A DNA stretch of 64,000 bases from Actinoplanes missouriensis 431 (GCF_000284295.1 NC_017093.1:2542001-2606000); one strand, 5' to 3'. Counted from the first letter of the stretch, positions 1 to 8,820 are shown. The notes: generated by a model not told the origin, from the letters alone. A program made the numbers and translations.

Positions 1-123
1 GGGGTCGCCGAAGCTTAATGCAGGCCGCTCACTTCAGCGGGAACCCCTCTTCCTCGCCTGGATGTTTTGGACATAACTCCGTTTTCCTCTTGAAAGCCAC
101 CCCGTGGCACACAGGAGGAAGCA

Positions 124-369
124 GTGGAGATCTGGGATCCCTTGGCCGGCGCACTCGTCACGCAGCTGATCAACGTGATGGTGGCCGCGCTCTGTGGGGT
201 GCGGTTCCGCCGGTCGGACGCGGCGGACCTCGCGGATCCGACGGATCCGCCGGACGAGCGGTGGGTCGAGGTCCGGATGAGCTGGTGCCGGGGCCGCAGC
301 GGCGAGCAGCCCGGCCCCGGCGAATGCCCCGGCCACGACGAGAGCGGGCCGGACGAGCGGCCATGGTGA
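124..369 (+). CDS. Small ORF of unknown function upstream of ECF sigma factor
   Basis: Predicted 81-residue protein starting at GTG 124, preceded by a full Shine-Dalgarno AGGAGG at 113-118, the best ribosome site in this part of the window. Its stop (TGA 367-369) overlaps the sigma factor start (ATG 363) in the string ATGGTGA, so translation of the two is probably coupled. Residues about 7-25 are hydrophobic (LAGALVTQLINVMVAALCGV) and the rest is acidic, proline-rich and carries two cysteines. I recognise no family. It may be a short regulatory or leader peptide of the sigma operon; the strong ribosome site and overlap are seen, the role is inferred. Confidence 0.5.
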   Translation: MEIWDPLAGALVTQLINVMVAALCGVRFRRSDAADLADPTDPPDERWVEVRMSWCRGRSGEQPGPGECPGHDESGPDERPW

Positions 370-920
370 CGCAGACCGCGGCCGCGATCCCGGAGAAGCG
401 GGACGACGACCCGCTCGGCGCCGACTTCCAGGACTTCTACCGCGAGGTGGCGCCCGGCTTTCACCGCCGGGCGCTGGCCCGCGGCCTCAGCGAGCACGAC
501 GCCCACGACGTCGTCCAGGACGTCATGCTCAAGATCCTCGGCCGCTGGCGCAAGGTCGGCGCGCTGTCGCCCGGCGAGCGTTTCGGGTACGCGGACCGGG
601 CGCTGCGGCATGCCATCACGGACGTGTGGCGGCGGCAGCAGCGTGACGCCGCGCTGGGGATGCGGCTTCGGCAGGAATCGGTGGACCGAGGGGATCCGGC
701 CGAGCGTGACTCGGCCGGCGCCGAGGCGTTGCGGCTGGTCGGGACGCTGACCGGCTGCCAGTACCAGGTCATGGTCCTGGCGCAGGAGGGGCTCAAGCCC
801 CGCGAGATCGCCGCTGAGCTCGGCATGCGGAACTCCACGGTGAGTTCGCATCTGCACGAGGCCCGCCGGAAGTTGATGACGAAGCTTCAAGCTTGGAAGG
901 ACAGCGGCCGTGAAGAATGA
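363..920 (+). CDS. ECF-type RNA polymerase sigma factor
   Basis: A 185-residue sigma-70 family protein that should direct RNA polymerase to a small regulon. Region 2 covers about residues 20-95 (FYREVAPGFHRRALARG, then DAHDVVQDVMLKIL and the DNA-melting/-10 segment ending VWRRQQRDAA). Region 4 covers about 125-180, with the helix-turn-helix LKPREIAAELGMRNSTVSSH and ARRKL. Regions 1 and 3 are absent, the ECF architecture. ATG 363 is chosen because it overlaps the preceding ORF stop; a longer in-frame extension to position 18 lacks support. The downstream membrane-protein gene starts at 910, inside this gene, as for a sigma factor and its membrane partner. Confidence 0.85.
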   Translation: MVTQTAAAIPEKRDDDPLGADFQDFYREVAPGFHRRALARGLSEHDAHDVVQDVMLKILGRWRKVGALSPGERFGYADRALRHAITDVWRRQQRDAALGMRLRQESVDRGDPAERDSAGAEALRLVGTLTGCQYQVMVLAQEGLKPREIAAELGMRNSTVSSHLHEARRKLMTKLQAWKDSGREE

Positions 921-2001
921 GCCCCTGCTGACGACCGACGAGCACGAGCTGCTGCGCCGCGCGCAGGACGAGGCGCTGGCCGGGACGGCGTTCGACGTCG
1001 AGGCCGGGTTGGCCGATCTTCGCGAACGTGCGCGCCGGCCCGCCGCCGTCCCCGCCCGGCAGCGGGTCGAGTGGCGGGAACGGTTCCGATTGCGGGTGGG
1101 CACGACGGCGGGGCTCGCGGCGCTCCTGGCCGCGCTGACCGGCGGCGGTCTCGGGGTGGTGGCGATGCAGGCGCGCACCGAGAATCCGCAGGTCAGGGTG
1201 CCGGACGTGCCGGCGCAGCCGATCATTCCGGCGGCGACGCCCTCCGCCCGCACCCACGGGACGGGTCACGATCGACCGGCGACGCCCCCGCGAGACCACC
1301 ATCAAGACCACATTCCCGGGGGTACGCCCCCGCGGACGTCCCCCGCCACCCGGGCCACCGTCGCCCCGCCGATCGCCGAGCCGCCCGCCGGTGACTCGCC
1401 GGCGACCGGCCCCACCGGCGCGCCGACCGCCGCGGCCGCGTCCCCGGCCGCGACGCCCCCCGCGACCCCGGCCGGAGACGCCGTCCCGAGCCCGACCGGT
1501 GCCGCAGCCGGGCCTCCGACCGGTGGCGCAGCCGGGCCTCCGACCGGCGCCGCAGGCGGGCCTCCGACCGGCGCCGCGACGGCCGGGGACCCCGAGCCGT
1601 TCGCGGTGCACTACGCGGCGATGTCGCTGACGGTCCCGGTGGACGACGAGGAACCGCAGGCCATCGACCTGGCCGAGCCCCGCACCTCGCCCGGCGGCGC
1701 GGGCGCGGTGGCGATCTCCGCGGTGCCGGACACCGGGGACCTGATGCTGGAGCCGACCTCCGACGTGCAGGCCGCGACGATCTCCACGGCCGCGGCGACG
1801 CCGGACGAGTGCGCCGCGGCGATCCGCGACGACCCGGCCGGCGACGCGCCCCTGAAGCTGCGGGACGACCGGACGTACTGCCTGCTCACGCCGGGTGAAC
1901 AGGCCGACGGTGACACGCTGGTGCAGCTGACCGTCGACGAGAAGGACGACGACGCCGGCGAGGTCGTCGTCCACCTCGCGGCGTGGAACGTGGCGGCGTG
2001 A
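910..2001 (+). CDS. Single-pass membrane protein, putative sigma-factor partner
   Basis: A 363-residue protein whose GTG start at 910 overlaps the sigma factor stop by 11 bases. It has a charged N-terminal cytoplasmic part (1-60), one membrane segment (about 64-86, rich in Gly, Ala and Leu), a long Pro/Thr/Ala linker (about 90-225) containing an eight-residue repeat, and a C-terminal extracellular domain of about 130 residues with two cysteines (DECAAAI and TYCLLT). No ZAS zinc motif (HxxxCxxC) is present, so it is not a classical anti-sigma factor. The topology and coupling suggest a transmembrane sensor or anti-sigma role; this is inference. Its stop lies one base from the stop of the convergent aldo/keto reductase gene. 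Confidence 0.6.
   Translation: MKNEPLLTTDEHELLRRAQDEALAGTAFDVEAGLADLRERARRPAAVPARQRVEWRERFRLRVGTTAGLAALLAALTGGGLGVVAMQARTENPQVRVPDVPAQPIIPAATPSARTHGTGHDRPATPPRDHHQDHIPGGTPPRTSPATRATVAPPIAEPPAGDSPATGPTGAPTAAAASPAATPPATPAGDAVPSPTGAAAGPPTGGAAGPPTGAAGGPPTGAATAGDPEPFAVHYAAMSLTVPVDDEEPQAIDLAEPRTSPGGAGAVAISAVPDTGDLMLEPTSDVQAATISTAAATPDECAAAIRDDPAGDAPLKLRDDRTYCLLTPGEQADGDTLVQLTVDEKDDDAGEVVVHLAAWNVAA
1498..1578 (+). repeat. 24-bp tandem repeat in linker-coding region
   Basis: Three near-perfect 24-base units (1498-1521, 1522-1545, 1546-1569) and a partial fourth, each encoding an eight-residue block of the type GAAAGPPT. They lengthen the extracellular linker of the sigma-associated membrane protein and are likely to vary in number between strains. 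Confidence 0.85.
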
Positions 2002-2002
2002 G

Positions 2003-2863
2003 TCAGACCGCCTTCGCGAGGGTCTGGTACTCGTCCTCGGTCAGCTTCACGTCGGCGGCCGCGAGGTTCTCCTCGAGGTGGGCGACCGAGGACGTGCCGG
2101 GGATCGGGACCATCACGGGTGACCGCTGGAGCAGCCAGGCGAGCGCGAGCTGGCCGGTGGTCGTACCCGGATGGGCCCGGGCGACGGATTCGAGCGGGCC
2201 GCCGGGGCGGGCCAGGGCGCCCGCGTCGACCGGCGCCCACGGGATGAACGCGATGCCCTGCTCGGTGCAGTAGTCGAGGAGCTCCTCGGCACGCCGGTCG
2301 CCCAGGTTGTAGCGGTTCTGCACCGAGGCGACCGGCACGCCGGCGGCCTGCGCGGCCTTGACCTCGTCGACCGAGACCTCGGAGAGACCGACCTGCTTCG
2401 CCAGCCCCTCGTCGACGAAGGAGCGCAGCACGCCGAACTGCTCGTCGCGGGGGACGAGCGGGTCGATGCGGTGCAGCTGCCACAGGTCGATCTGCTCGAC
2501 GCCGAGGCGGCGCATCGACATCAGGATGCACTGGCGCAGGTACTCGGGACGGCCGACGGCCTGCCAGATGTTCGGGCCCTGGCGGGTGAAGCCGCCCTTG
2601 GTCGCGATCACCACGTCGCCGTAACCGGTGCCGTCGTGCAGGGCCTCGTGGATCAGGTTCTCCGACACGTCGGGGCCGTAGGAGTCGGCGGTGTCGATGA
2701 ACGTGACACCGAGCTCGACGGATCGGCGCAGCACGGCCACCGCCGCCGCGGGGTCGCGCGGCGGACCCCACACGCCGGGTCCGGTGATCCGCATGGCGCC
2801 GAAGCCGAGCCGGTGCACGTTCCTGCCGCCCAGGGCGATCGTGCCGCTGTTGGAGAGTGTCAT
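2003..2863 (-). CDS. Aldo/keto reductase
   Basis: A 286-residue NAD(P)H-dependent oxidoreductase of the aldo/keto reductase superfamily with a TIM-barrel fold. The catalytic tetrad is visible: Asp and Tyr in DTADSYGP (about residues 57-64), Lys in IATKGG and His in WQLHRID. The C-terminal cofactor motif is [14 protein letters not shown]. Length is close to that of short AKR family members of the YdbC/oxidoreductase type. It follows the rhamnose genes on the same strand, separated by 53 bases, but has no evident pathway link. The physiological substrate cannot be read from the sequence. Confidence 0.9.
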   Translation of the reverse strand: MTLSNSGTIALGGRNVHRLGFGAMRITGPGVWGPPRDPAAAVAVLRRSVELGVTFIDTADSYGPDVSENLIHEALHDGTGYGDVVIATKGGFTRQGPNIWQAVGRPEYLRQCILMSMRRLGVEQIDLWQLHRIDPLVPRDEQFGVLRSFVDEGLAKQVGLSEVSVDEVKAAQAAGVPVASVQNRYNLGDRRAEELLDYCTEQGIAFIPWAPVDAGALARPGGPLESVARAHPGTTTGQLALAWLLQRSPVMVPIPGTSSVAHLEENLAAADVKLTEDEYQTLAKAV

Positions 2864-2916
2864 GAACGTAGGTCTACCCCGTGAAGTTCATTCTGCCCTC
2901 GGTAATTTGACCGGCG

Positions 2917-3744
2917 TCACGCCCGGAGCGCGGGCATCGCCTCGGTGAGCATGGCGTGCCAGTCGGGCAGCGGGTCGACGCCGGCGCCGGCCTGCCAGCG
3001 GTCGTGGCCGAGCACGCTGTAGGCGGGGCGGCGGGCCGGCCGGACGAACCTGTCGCTGGTCGTCGGGCGTACCCGATCGGGGTCGTGCCCGGCCAGGGCG
3101 AAAGCGGCCCGGGCCAGGCCGAACCAGGTGGTCGAGCCGGCCGCGGTGCCGTGATAGGCGCCCGGGGCGGCGTCCGAGCGGCCCAGGGCGACCAGCTGCT
3201 GCGCCAGCGCGAACGACCAGGTCGGCGGGCCGACCTGGTCGTCGACCACGTCCACGGTGTCCCGTTCGGTGGCCAGCCGCAGCATGGTCCGCACGAAGTT
3301 CGGGCCGTGCTCGCCGTAGAGCCACGCGGTCCGCACGACGTAGCCGCCGGCCGCGAGCACCGCCTTCTCGCCGACCGCCTTGCCCCGGCCGTACGCGTTG
3401 AGCGGCGCCTGCGGCGTCTCCTCCGGAATGGGAGAGGTGGCCGTGCCGTCGAAGACGTAATCGGTGGAGATGTGGATGAGCCGGTCGCCGAGTACCGCGG
3501 CGAGACCGGCGACCGCGTGGCCGTTGACGGCGGTGGCGGCCTCCTCGTTCGACTCCGCGCCGTCCACGTCCGTCCAGGCGGCCGCGTTGATCACCACGTC
3601 CGCGCCGTCGGTGGCGGCTCGGACCGCTGCCGGATCGGTGATGTCCAGATCGGCGCGACCCAGAGCGACGACGTCGTCACCCTTGAGGACTTTCTGCAGG
3701 TCCTGGCCGAGCATGCCGCCGGCCCCGGTGATCAGCCAGCGCAT
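2917..3744 (-). CDS. rfbD: dTDP-4-dehydrorhamnose reductase
   Basis: A 275-residue short-chain dehydrogenase that reduces dTDP-4-dehydro-L-rhamnose to dTDP-L-rhamnose, the last step of the pathway. The Rossmann motif GAGGMLGQDL is at residues 7-16, and THE family features ISTDYVFDG and YGRGKAVGE (YxxxK catalytic pair) follow. The start ATG (3744-3742) overlaps the rfbB stop in TGATG, so the two are translationally coupled. rfbA and rfbC lie on the opposite strand. In actinobacteria rhamnose goes into cell-wall polysaccharides and glycosylated metabolites. Confidence 0.93.
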   Translation of the reverse strand: MRWLITGAGGMLGQDLQKVLKGDDVVALGRADLDITDPAAVRAATDGADVVINAAAWTDVDGAESNEEAATAVNGHAVAGLAAVLGDRLIHISTDYVFDGTATSPIPEETPQAPLNAYGRGKAVGEKAVLAAGGYVVRTAWLYGEHGPNFVRTMLRLATERDTVDVVDDQVGPPTWSFALAQQLVALGRSDAAPGAYHGTAAGSTTWFGLARAAFALAGHDPDRVRPTTSDRFVRPARRPAYSVLGHDRWQAGAGVDPLPDWHAMLTEAMPALRA

Positions 3745-4721
3745 CAGAGGGCGCTCCGGGACTTGAGCGGCTCCCACCAGCCGCGGTTGTCGCGGTACCA
3801 GGCGACGGTTGCGGCCAGCCCGTCGTCCAGGGTGACCTGTGGCTCGTACCCCAGCTCGGTGCTGATCTTCGAGATGTCGAGCGAGTAGCGCCTGTCGTGT
3901 CCCTTACGGTCGGTCACCAGCTCGACACTGTCCCAGTCGGCGCCGCAGGCGGTCAGGAGACGCTCGGTGAGCTCGCGGTTACTCAATTCCGTGCCGCCGC
4001 CGATGTTGTAGACCTCGCCGGCGCGGCCCTTCTCCAGCGCGAGCTGGATGCCTCGACAGTGATCGGACACGTGCAGCCAGTCACGAACATTGCCGCCGTC
4101 GCCGTAGAGCGGCACTTTCTTGCCGTCCAGCAGATTCGTGACGAAGAGCGGGATGACCTTCTCCGGGAACTGGTGGTGCCCGTAGTTGTTGGAGCAGCGC
4201 GTGACCACCACGTCCATGCCGTGCGTGCGGTGCGCGGCCAGGGCCATCAGGTCGGAGGCGGCCTTGGAGGCGGCGTACGGGGAATTCGGGGCGAGGGGCC
4301 AGCTCTCGGTCCACGAGCCCTCGTCGATCGAGCCGTAGACCTCGTCGGTGGAGACGTGCAGGAACCGGCCGACCCCGGCGGCGCGGGCCGCGTCCAGCAG
4401 CACCTGCGTGCCCAGCACATTCGTGGTGACGAACGGCACAGCGGAGTTGATGGACCGGTCGACATGGGATTCGGCGGCGAAATGCACCACCACGTCATGA
4501 CCGGGAAGCAAGTCGTGCAACAGGTTTGAATCAGTGATGTCGCCCTGCACGAAATTGAGTCGTGGATCCGACACGGGGAGGTTTTCGCGATTACCCGAAT
4601 AGGACAACAGATCCAGAACGGTCACCGATGCGCCCGCCGCACCTGCGTACTCGTCCTGCAAGAGGGCCCTGACGTAGGCCGATCCGATGAAGCCGGCACC
4701 ACCGGTTACGAAAATCTGCAC
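3744..4721 (-). CDS. rfbB: dTDP-glucose 4,6-dehydratase
   Basis: A 325-residue extended short-chain dehydrogenase that converts dTDP-D-glucose to dTDP-4-dehydro-6-deoxy-D-glucose. The NAD-binding motif TGGAGFIGS stands at residues 6-14, STDEVYGS supplies the catalytic Thr/Asp/Glu group, and YAASKAASD carries the YxxxK pair. GTG 4721 is chosen because it places the Rossmann strand at the very N-terminus and sits 8 bases after a TACACT -10 element, as in a nearly leaderless transcript. It heads a two-gene unit with rfbD and diverges from rfbA. Confidence 0.95.
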   Translation of the reverse strand: MQIFVTGGAGFIGSAYVRALLQDEYAGAAGASVTVLDLLSYSGNRENLPVSDPRLNFVQGDITDSNLLHDLLPGHDVVVHFAAESHVDRSINSAVPFVTTNVLGTQVLLDAARAAGVGRFLHVSTDEVYGSIDEGSWTESWPLAPNSPYAASKAASDLMALAAHRTHGMDVVVTRCSNNYGHHQFPEKVIPLFVTNLLDGKKVPLYGDGGNVRDWLHVSDHCRGIQLALEKGRAGEVYNIGGGTELSNRELTERLLTACGADWDSVELVTDRKGHDRRYSLDISKISTELGYEPQVTLDDGLAATVAWYRDNRGWWEPLKSRSAL

Positions 4722-4766
4722 GGGTGGGGAGTGTAGACGCTGGCACCCACTGTTTAGGGTTCCCCA
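4722..4766. promoter_or_regulatory. Divergent promoters giving near-leaderless rfbB and rfbA transcripts
   Basis: Only 45 bases separate the GTG starts of rfbB and rfbA. On the plus strand TAGGGT (4755-4760) ends 6 bases before the rfbA GTG; on the minus strand TACACT (4735-4730) ends 8 bases before the rfbB GTG. Neither gene has a Shine-Dalgarno sequence. Both -10 elements match TANNNT, so transcription probably begins at or next to each start codon. -35 elements are weak. Confidence 0.6.
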
Positions 4767-5651
4767 GTGCGTGGAATCTTGCTGGCCGGAGGTACCGGCT
4801 CCCGACTCTGGCCGATTACCAAGGCCATGTCCAAACAGCTTATGCCCATCTTCGACAAACCGATGATTTACTACCCGCTGACCACTCTGGTATCGGCCGG
4901 GATCCGCGAGATCCTCGTCATCACCACGCCCGAGGATCAGCCTCACTTTGAGCGATTGCTCGGTGACGGAAAGCAGTTCGGACTGTCGCTCACGTACGCG
5001 CAGCAGCCGAAACCGGACGGGATCGCCCAGGCCTTCCGGATCGGCGCCGACTTCATCGGGGACGAGCCGGTGGCGCTGATCCTGGGCGACAACATCTTCC
5101 ACGGCGTGGGGCTCGGGCGGCAGCTGGCCCGGTTCGGTGAGCCGGCCGGGGGGCGGGTCTTCGCGTACCCGGTGGCCGATCCGGAGCGCTACGGCGTGGT
5201 GGAATTCGACGAATCGGGCAAAGTGCTCTCCATCGAGGAGAAGCCGGAGCGGCCGAAGTCGACGTACGTGGTGCCCGGTCTCTACTTCTACGACGCCGAC
5301 GTGGTCGAGATCGCCGGAGACCTGAAGCCCAGCGCGCGCGGCGAGCTGGAGATCACCGCGGTGAACGAGGAGTACCTGCGGCAGGGCCGGCTCGACGTGA
5401 CGGTTCTGGATCGCGGCACGGTCTGGCTCGACACCGGGACGTTCCAGTCCATGGTGCAGGCCTCGGAGTATGTGCGGGTGATCGAGGAACGCCAGGGCCT
5501 TAAGATCGGCTGCGTCGAGGAAGCGGCGTGGCGACTCGGCTTCATCTCCGACGATCAGCTGCGTGAGCTGGCCGAACCCCTGCTCAAGAGCGGTTACGGC
5601 GAGTATCTGGTCCGGTTACTTTCTGCGGGCCGATTTGGGGGAGTGCTGTGA
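4767..5651 (+). CDS. rfbA: Glucose-1-phosphate thymidylyltransferase
   Basis: A 294-residue nucleotidyltransferase that makes dTDP-glucose from dTTP and glucose-1-phosphate, the entry step to dTDP-rhamnose. The N-terminal signature [14 protein letters not shown] is followed by KPMIYYPL, the metal-binding LILGDNIF and the EEKPERPKS lysine region, all in the family order and at full length. GTG 4767 is fixed by the signature and the -10 element 6 bases upstream. The stop overlaps the rfbC start as GTGA. Confidence 0.96.
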   Translation: MRGILLAGGTGSRLWPITKAMSKQLMPIFDKPMIYYPLTTLVSAGIREILVITTPEDQPHFERLLGDGKQFGLSLTYAQQPKPDGIAQAFRIGADFIGDEPVALILGDNIFHGVGLGRQLARFGEPAGGRVFAYPVADPERYGVVEFDESGKVLSIEEKPERPKSTYVVPGLYFYDADVVEIAGDLKPSARGELEITAVNEEYLRQGRLDVTVLDRGTVWLDTGTFQSMVQASEYVRVIEERQGLKIGCVEEAAWRLGFISDDQLRELAEPLLKSGYGEYLVRLLSAGRFGGVL

Positions 5652-6265
5652 AGATCAGTCCACTGGGCATCGAGGGCGCCTTCGAGATCACGCCGGTGCA
5701 GCACGGCGACGCCCGGGGCTCGTTCCTCGAGTGGTACCGCTTCGACCATCTGGCCGAGGCCGTCGGGCACCCGCTCGATCTCGCTCAGGGCAACCTCTCC
5801 GTCTCGGCGCGTGACGTCGTCCGCGGGATCCACTTCGCTGACGTGCCGCCGGGTCAGGCGAAATATGTGACGTGCGTCAAGGGTGCCGTGCTCGACGTCA
5901 TCGTTGACATCCGGGTCGGCTCGCCGACGTTCGGCAGATGGGAGTCGGTGCGCCTCGACGACGAGGACCGCAAGGCGGTGTACCTGGGCGAGGGGCTCGG
6001 TCACGGGTTCTGCGCGCTGACGGAGGGTGCCACGGTGGCGTACCTCTGCTCGACCGAGTACCGGCCCGGCCGGGAGCACGGCATCCACCCGCTCGACCCC
6101 ACGCTGGGCATCGCCTGGCCTGCGGAGACGCCGCTCCTCTCGGGCAAGGACGCGCAGGCGCCGTCGCTCGAGGAGGCGCGTGACAAGGGTCTGCTGCCTC
6201 GCTACGAGGAGTGCCAGAACTACGCGGAGTCACTGCGTCGGAATCACTACAGCCGTACGTCCTAA
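5648..6265 (+). CDS. rfbC: dTDP-4-dehydrorhamnose 3,5-epimerase
   Basis: A 205-residue cupin-fold epimerase that acts between rfbB and rfbD in dTDP-L-rhamnose synthesis. Family marks are RGSFLEWYR, the catalytic-His segment [16 protein letters not shown], and [26 protein letters not shown] read as two shorter blocks (GLGHGF and YLCS.EY). It starts at GTG 5648, overlapping the rfbA stop, so rfbA and rfbC form one unit. With rfbB and rfbD the four-enzyme pathway is complete in this window. Confidence 0.95.
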   Translation: MKISPLGIEGAFEITPVQHGDARGSFLEWYRFDHLAEAVGHPLDLAQGNLSVSARDVVRGIHFADVPPGQAKYVTCVKGAVLDVIVDIRVGSPTFGRWESVRLDDEDRKAVYLGEGLGHGFCALTEGATVAYLCSTEYRPGREHGIHPLDPTLGIAWPAETPLLSGKDAQAPSLEEARDKGLLPRYEECQNYAESLRRNHYSRTS

Positions 6266-6567
6266 GTGGGCGATTGACCGCCTGGGGGGCGGGTGGTAGC
6301 CGGGGGCGACGGAAGCGGTTTCGGGAGGCGGTTCGAGATGATCCATAGGAATATTTCGGACAGGTCCGATTCGGATGGCTTACGGTGCTATGCCTTCCGG
6401 CCTCATCCGATCCGCCATTCCTGTCGAACGGAAAGATGAAGCGCGATCGTGCGTGGGTCAGCAGTCTGTCTGGTGTGTCTCATGGGTTTCCGCCCAGGGA
6501 AGATTTCAGTCTGATGTCCGGCTCGGGGAAAAACGGACCAAAGGTTGATCGCAGTCGATACGGGGGC
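6266..6567 (+). promoter_or_regulatory. Intergenic region upstream of glycosyltransferase/CotH chimera
   Basis: About 300 bases between rfbC and the chimeric gene. The reading frame of the chimera stays open back to 6385, but that part lacks family similarity, so I treat it as leader. It contains the inverted repeat CGGAC-AG-GTCCG (6357-6368), a possible operator, and no terminator hairpin followed by a T run. Possible earlier starts for the chimera are ATG 6436 and ATG 6514. Confidence 0.35.
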
Positions 6568-8757
6568 ATGGGCGTGCAGACAATCGAATCAGTGGAGACG
6601 CTCGATCTCGCTGAAGAGGCACGACTGCTCAGCTCCCGCCCCCGGGCCACCGGAGCGCGAGCCGGTTGGCAGGGCCGATATGCCCGGCGGCTCTACCTCA
6701 TCGACTTCCTGGTCGGTCTGTGTGCAGCGTCCTGGGCGCTCGTTCTGCGATTCGGATCGACCGGCACGGAGCCGTACAACCGCGGTTATCTGCTGATCAC
6801 GGCGGTCCTGCCGCTGGCCTGGATCGCCTGCCTCGCGATGAACCGGGCCTACGAGCCGCGCCACCTGTTCGTCGGCACCGACGAGTACGCGCGGGTGTTC
6901 CGATCAGGTTTGGCGCTCACCGCCGGCCTCGCCATTGTTTCGTTCGCGTTCGACCTTCGTTTGGCGCGCGGTTACGTGATTATCGCGATGCCACTCGCCA
7001 TCGCCGTCGATATCTTCGCGCGGTACCTCGCCCGGCAGATGTTGCACCGTTCCTGGGCCCGCGGCGAACGGCTGCACCGGGTCATTCTGGTCGGGCACGA
7101 ACGCGCCGTCGCCGACATGGCCCGCCGGTTGCGCCGCGAGCGTTACCACGGTCTCGGCGTGATCGGCGCCTGCCTGCCGCCCGGCGTCACCCGCAGCCGG
7201 TTCGTCGAGGGCATGCCGCCGATCTACGGCACCTTCGACGGCGTCGCGCTGGCGGTCAGCCGCTCCGACGCCGACACCGTCGTGGTCCTCGCCTGCCCGG
7301 AGATCGACGGCGCCGCGCTGCGCCGGCTCGCTTGGCAGCTCGAGCGCGACGAGATCGACCTCACCCGCCGCCAGTTCGGTGCCGCGCTTGCCGGAGTTCT
7401 CGGCGTGGCGGCGCTCGGAGGTTGCGCCGCCACGAAAAGCTCCTCGCCGGGGAGTGCGAGCGCCACCATCTTCGACAGCAGCGTGGTGCACGACATCACG
7501 ATGACCTTCGACGACACGGCGTACGACGCGATGATCGCGGCGTATCTCAAGGACGAGTCGAAGGGCTGGATCGAGGCGACCGTGACGGTCGACGGCGTCA
7601 CCTATGAGAAGGCGGGGCTGCGGCTGAAGGGGAACTCGTCGCTGCGCGGGCTGACCGCGTCCTCGTCCTCCTCCACCACCACCTCGTCGTCCAGCGCTGC
7701 GGCTACCAACGATCAGCGTCAAGGCGGCGGCGGGCCGGGTGGCAACAGCATCTCCGCCGACGACCCGCAGGATCTGCCCTGGCTGATCCGGCTCGACAAG
7801 TACGTGGACGGGCAGGCCCACCAGGGCTACACCGAGTTCGTCGTCCGTTCCAACAATTCGGAGTCCGCGCTCAACGAGGCGGTCGCGCTGGAACTGCTCG
7901 GGAAGGCCGGGCTGGCGACCGAGAAGTCGTTCTCCACCCGGCTGCGCGTCAACGGCGGCGACCAGGTGCTGCGCCTGGTCGTGGAGAACCCGGGCGACAA
8001 GTGGATGGCCGACAACTTCGACGGCGACGGCATCCTCTACAAGGCCGAGGCGAACGGCGACTACTCCTACCGTGGCGAGGACGCGGCCGGCTACGAGGAC
8101 GTCTTCGACCAGGAGAGCGGTGACTCCGACGACCTCACGCCGCTGATCGCGTTCCTGAAGTTCATCAACGAGTCGGACGACGCGACGTTCGGCTCGGATC
8201 TGAGCACGAAACTCGACGTGGACGCGTTCGCGAAGTACCTGGCGTTCCAGGAGCTGGTGCAGAACTCCGACGACATCGACGGGCCGGGCAACAACTCGTA
8301 TCTGCGGTACACCAGCGGCACCGGGATCTTCACCGTGGTCTCGTGGGACCTCAACCTGGCGTTCGGCGGGATGGGCGGCGGCGGTGGGATGCCGGGCGGT
8401 GGGGCTCAAGGCGGAGGGGATCAGGGCGGCGGGGCTCAGGGTGGCGGCTTCCCCGGCACGGCTCCCAGCGGCGCCCCGGCCAACGGCGGAACGGCGCCCG
8501 GCGGCGATGGGAAGCGCGGCGGTGGCTTCGGCGGCCGCAGCAACATCCTCGTCACGCGTTTCCAGGCCAACACGACGTTCGCGGCCGCGTACACGAAGGC
8601 CCAGACCGATCTGAAGGCCGCTCTCTACACCAGCGGGACCGCGAAGAGCATCCTCGACACCCGGGCCGCCGTGCTGACCTCGCAGGCCAGCGACTTGATC
8701 TCCGCCGACACGGTCTCCTCGGAAGTCTCCAAGATCGAATCCGTCGTCACCGCGTGA
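6568..8757 (+). CDS. Chimera: N-terminal half of polyprenyl glycosylphosphotransferase fused to CotH-like lipoprotein
   Basis: One open frame of 729 residues made of two unrelated parts. Residues 1-265 match the front of initiating exopolysaccharide glycosyltransferases: membrane helices (about 45-180), then a nucleotide-binding-like domain (HRVILVGHERAVADMARR) that ends at WQLERDEIDL. The catalytic sugar-transferase domain of about 230 residues that should follow is missing. From residue 266 the sequence becomes a twin-arginine lipoprotein signal (TRRQFGAALAG, lipobox LGGC) and a CotH kinase-like domain (LRLKGNSSLRG, then VVSWDLNLAFG), with a Gly-rich stretch (about 595-655). The CotH part has no start codon of its own near the junction at about 7363. 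The position after the rhamnose genes fits a glycosyltransferase locus. A deletion or an assembly join is likely; the start at ATG 6568 is uncertain. Confidence 0.75.
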   Translation: MGVQTIESVETLDLAEEARLLSSRPRATGARAGWQGRYARRLYLIDFLVGLCAASWALVLRFGSTGTEPYNRGYLLITAVLPLAWIACLAMNRAYEPRHLFVGTDEYARVFRSGLALTAGLAIVSFAFDLRLARGYVIIAMPLAIAVDIFARYLARQMLHRSWARGERLHRVILVGHERAVADMARRLRRERYHGLGVIGACLPPGVTRSRFVEGMPPIYGTFDGVALAVSRSDADTVVVLACPEIDGAALRRLAWQLERDEIDLTRRQFGAALAGVLGVAALGGCAATKSSSPGSASATIFDSSVVHDITMTFDDTAYDAMIAAYLKDESKGWIEATVTVDGVTYEKAGLRLKGNSSLRGLTASSSSSTTTSSSSAAATNDQRQGGGGPGGNSISADDPQDLPWLIRLDKYVDGQAHQGYTEFVVRSNNSESALNEAVALELLGKAGLATEKSFSTRLRVNGGDQVLRLVVENPGDKWMADNFDGDGILYKAEANGDYSYRGEDAAGYEDVFDQESGDSDDLTPLIAFLKFINESDDATFGSDLSTKLDVDAFAKYLAFQELVQNSDDIDGPGNNSYLRYTSGTGIFTVVSWDLNLAFGGMGGGGGMPGGGAQGGGDQGGGAQGGGFPGTAPSGAPANGGTAPGGDGKRGGGFGGRSNILVTRFQANTTFAAAYTKAQTDLKAALYTSGTAKSILDTRAAVLTSQASDLISADTVSSEVSKIESVVTA

Positions 8758-8790
8758 GAAGTCACCGCGTGAGAAGTCACCGCGTGAGAA
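8746..8790 (+). repeat. 15-bp triplicated sequence containing a stop codon
   Basis: Three perfect head-to-tail copies of GTCACCGCGTGAGAA (8746-8760, 8761-8775, 8776-8790). The first copy holds the last three codons and the TGA of the chimeric gene. Because the unit is five codons long, each copy repeats the same in-frame ending, giving three consecutive in-frame stops. Confidence 0.95.
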
Positions 8791-8793
8791 GTG

Positions 8794-8820
8794 CCGGGGG
8801 CCTTACCTCGAGGCCCCCGG
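8794..8820. terminator. Hairpin terminator between convergent genes
   Basis: Perfect 9-base-pair stem CCGGGGGCC (8794-8802) and GGCCCCCGG (8812-8820) with a 9-base loop, in the 66 bases between the ends of the chimeric gene and the convergent binding-protein gene. There is no T run, so it would act as a bidirectional actinobacterial-type terminator. Confidence 0.7.

Noticed and set aside
6385..6567. N-terminal extension of the chimeric gene from GTG 6385
   Set aside because: No family similarity, mixed composition and no ribosome site; treated as leader.
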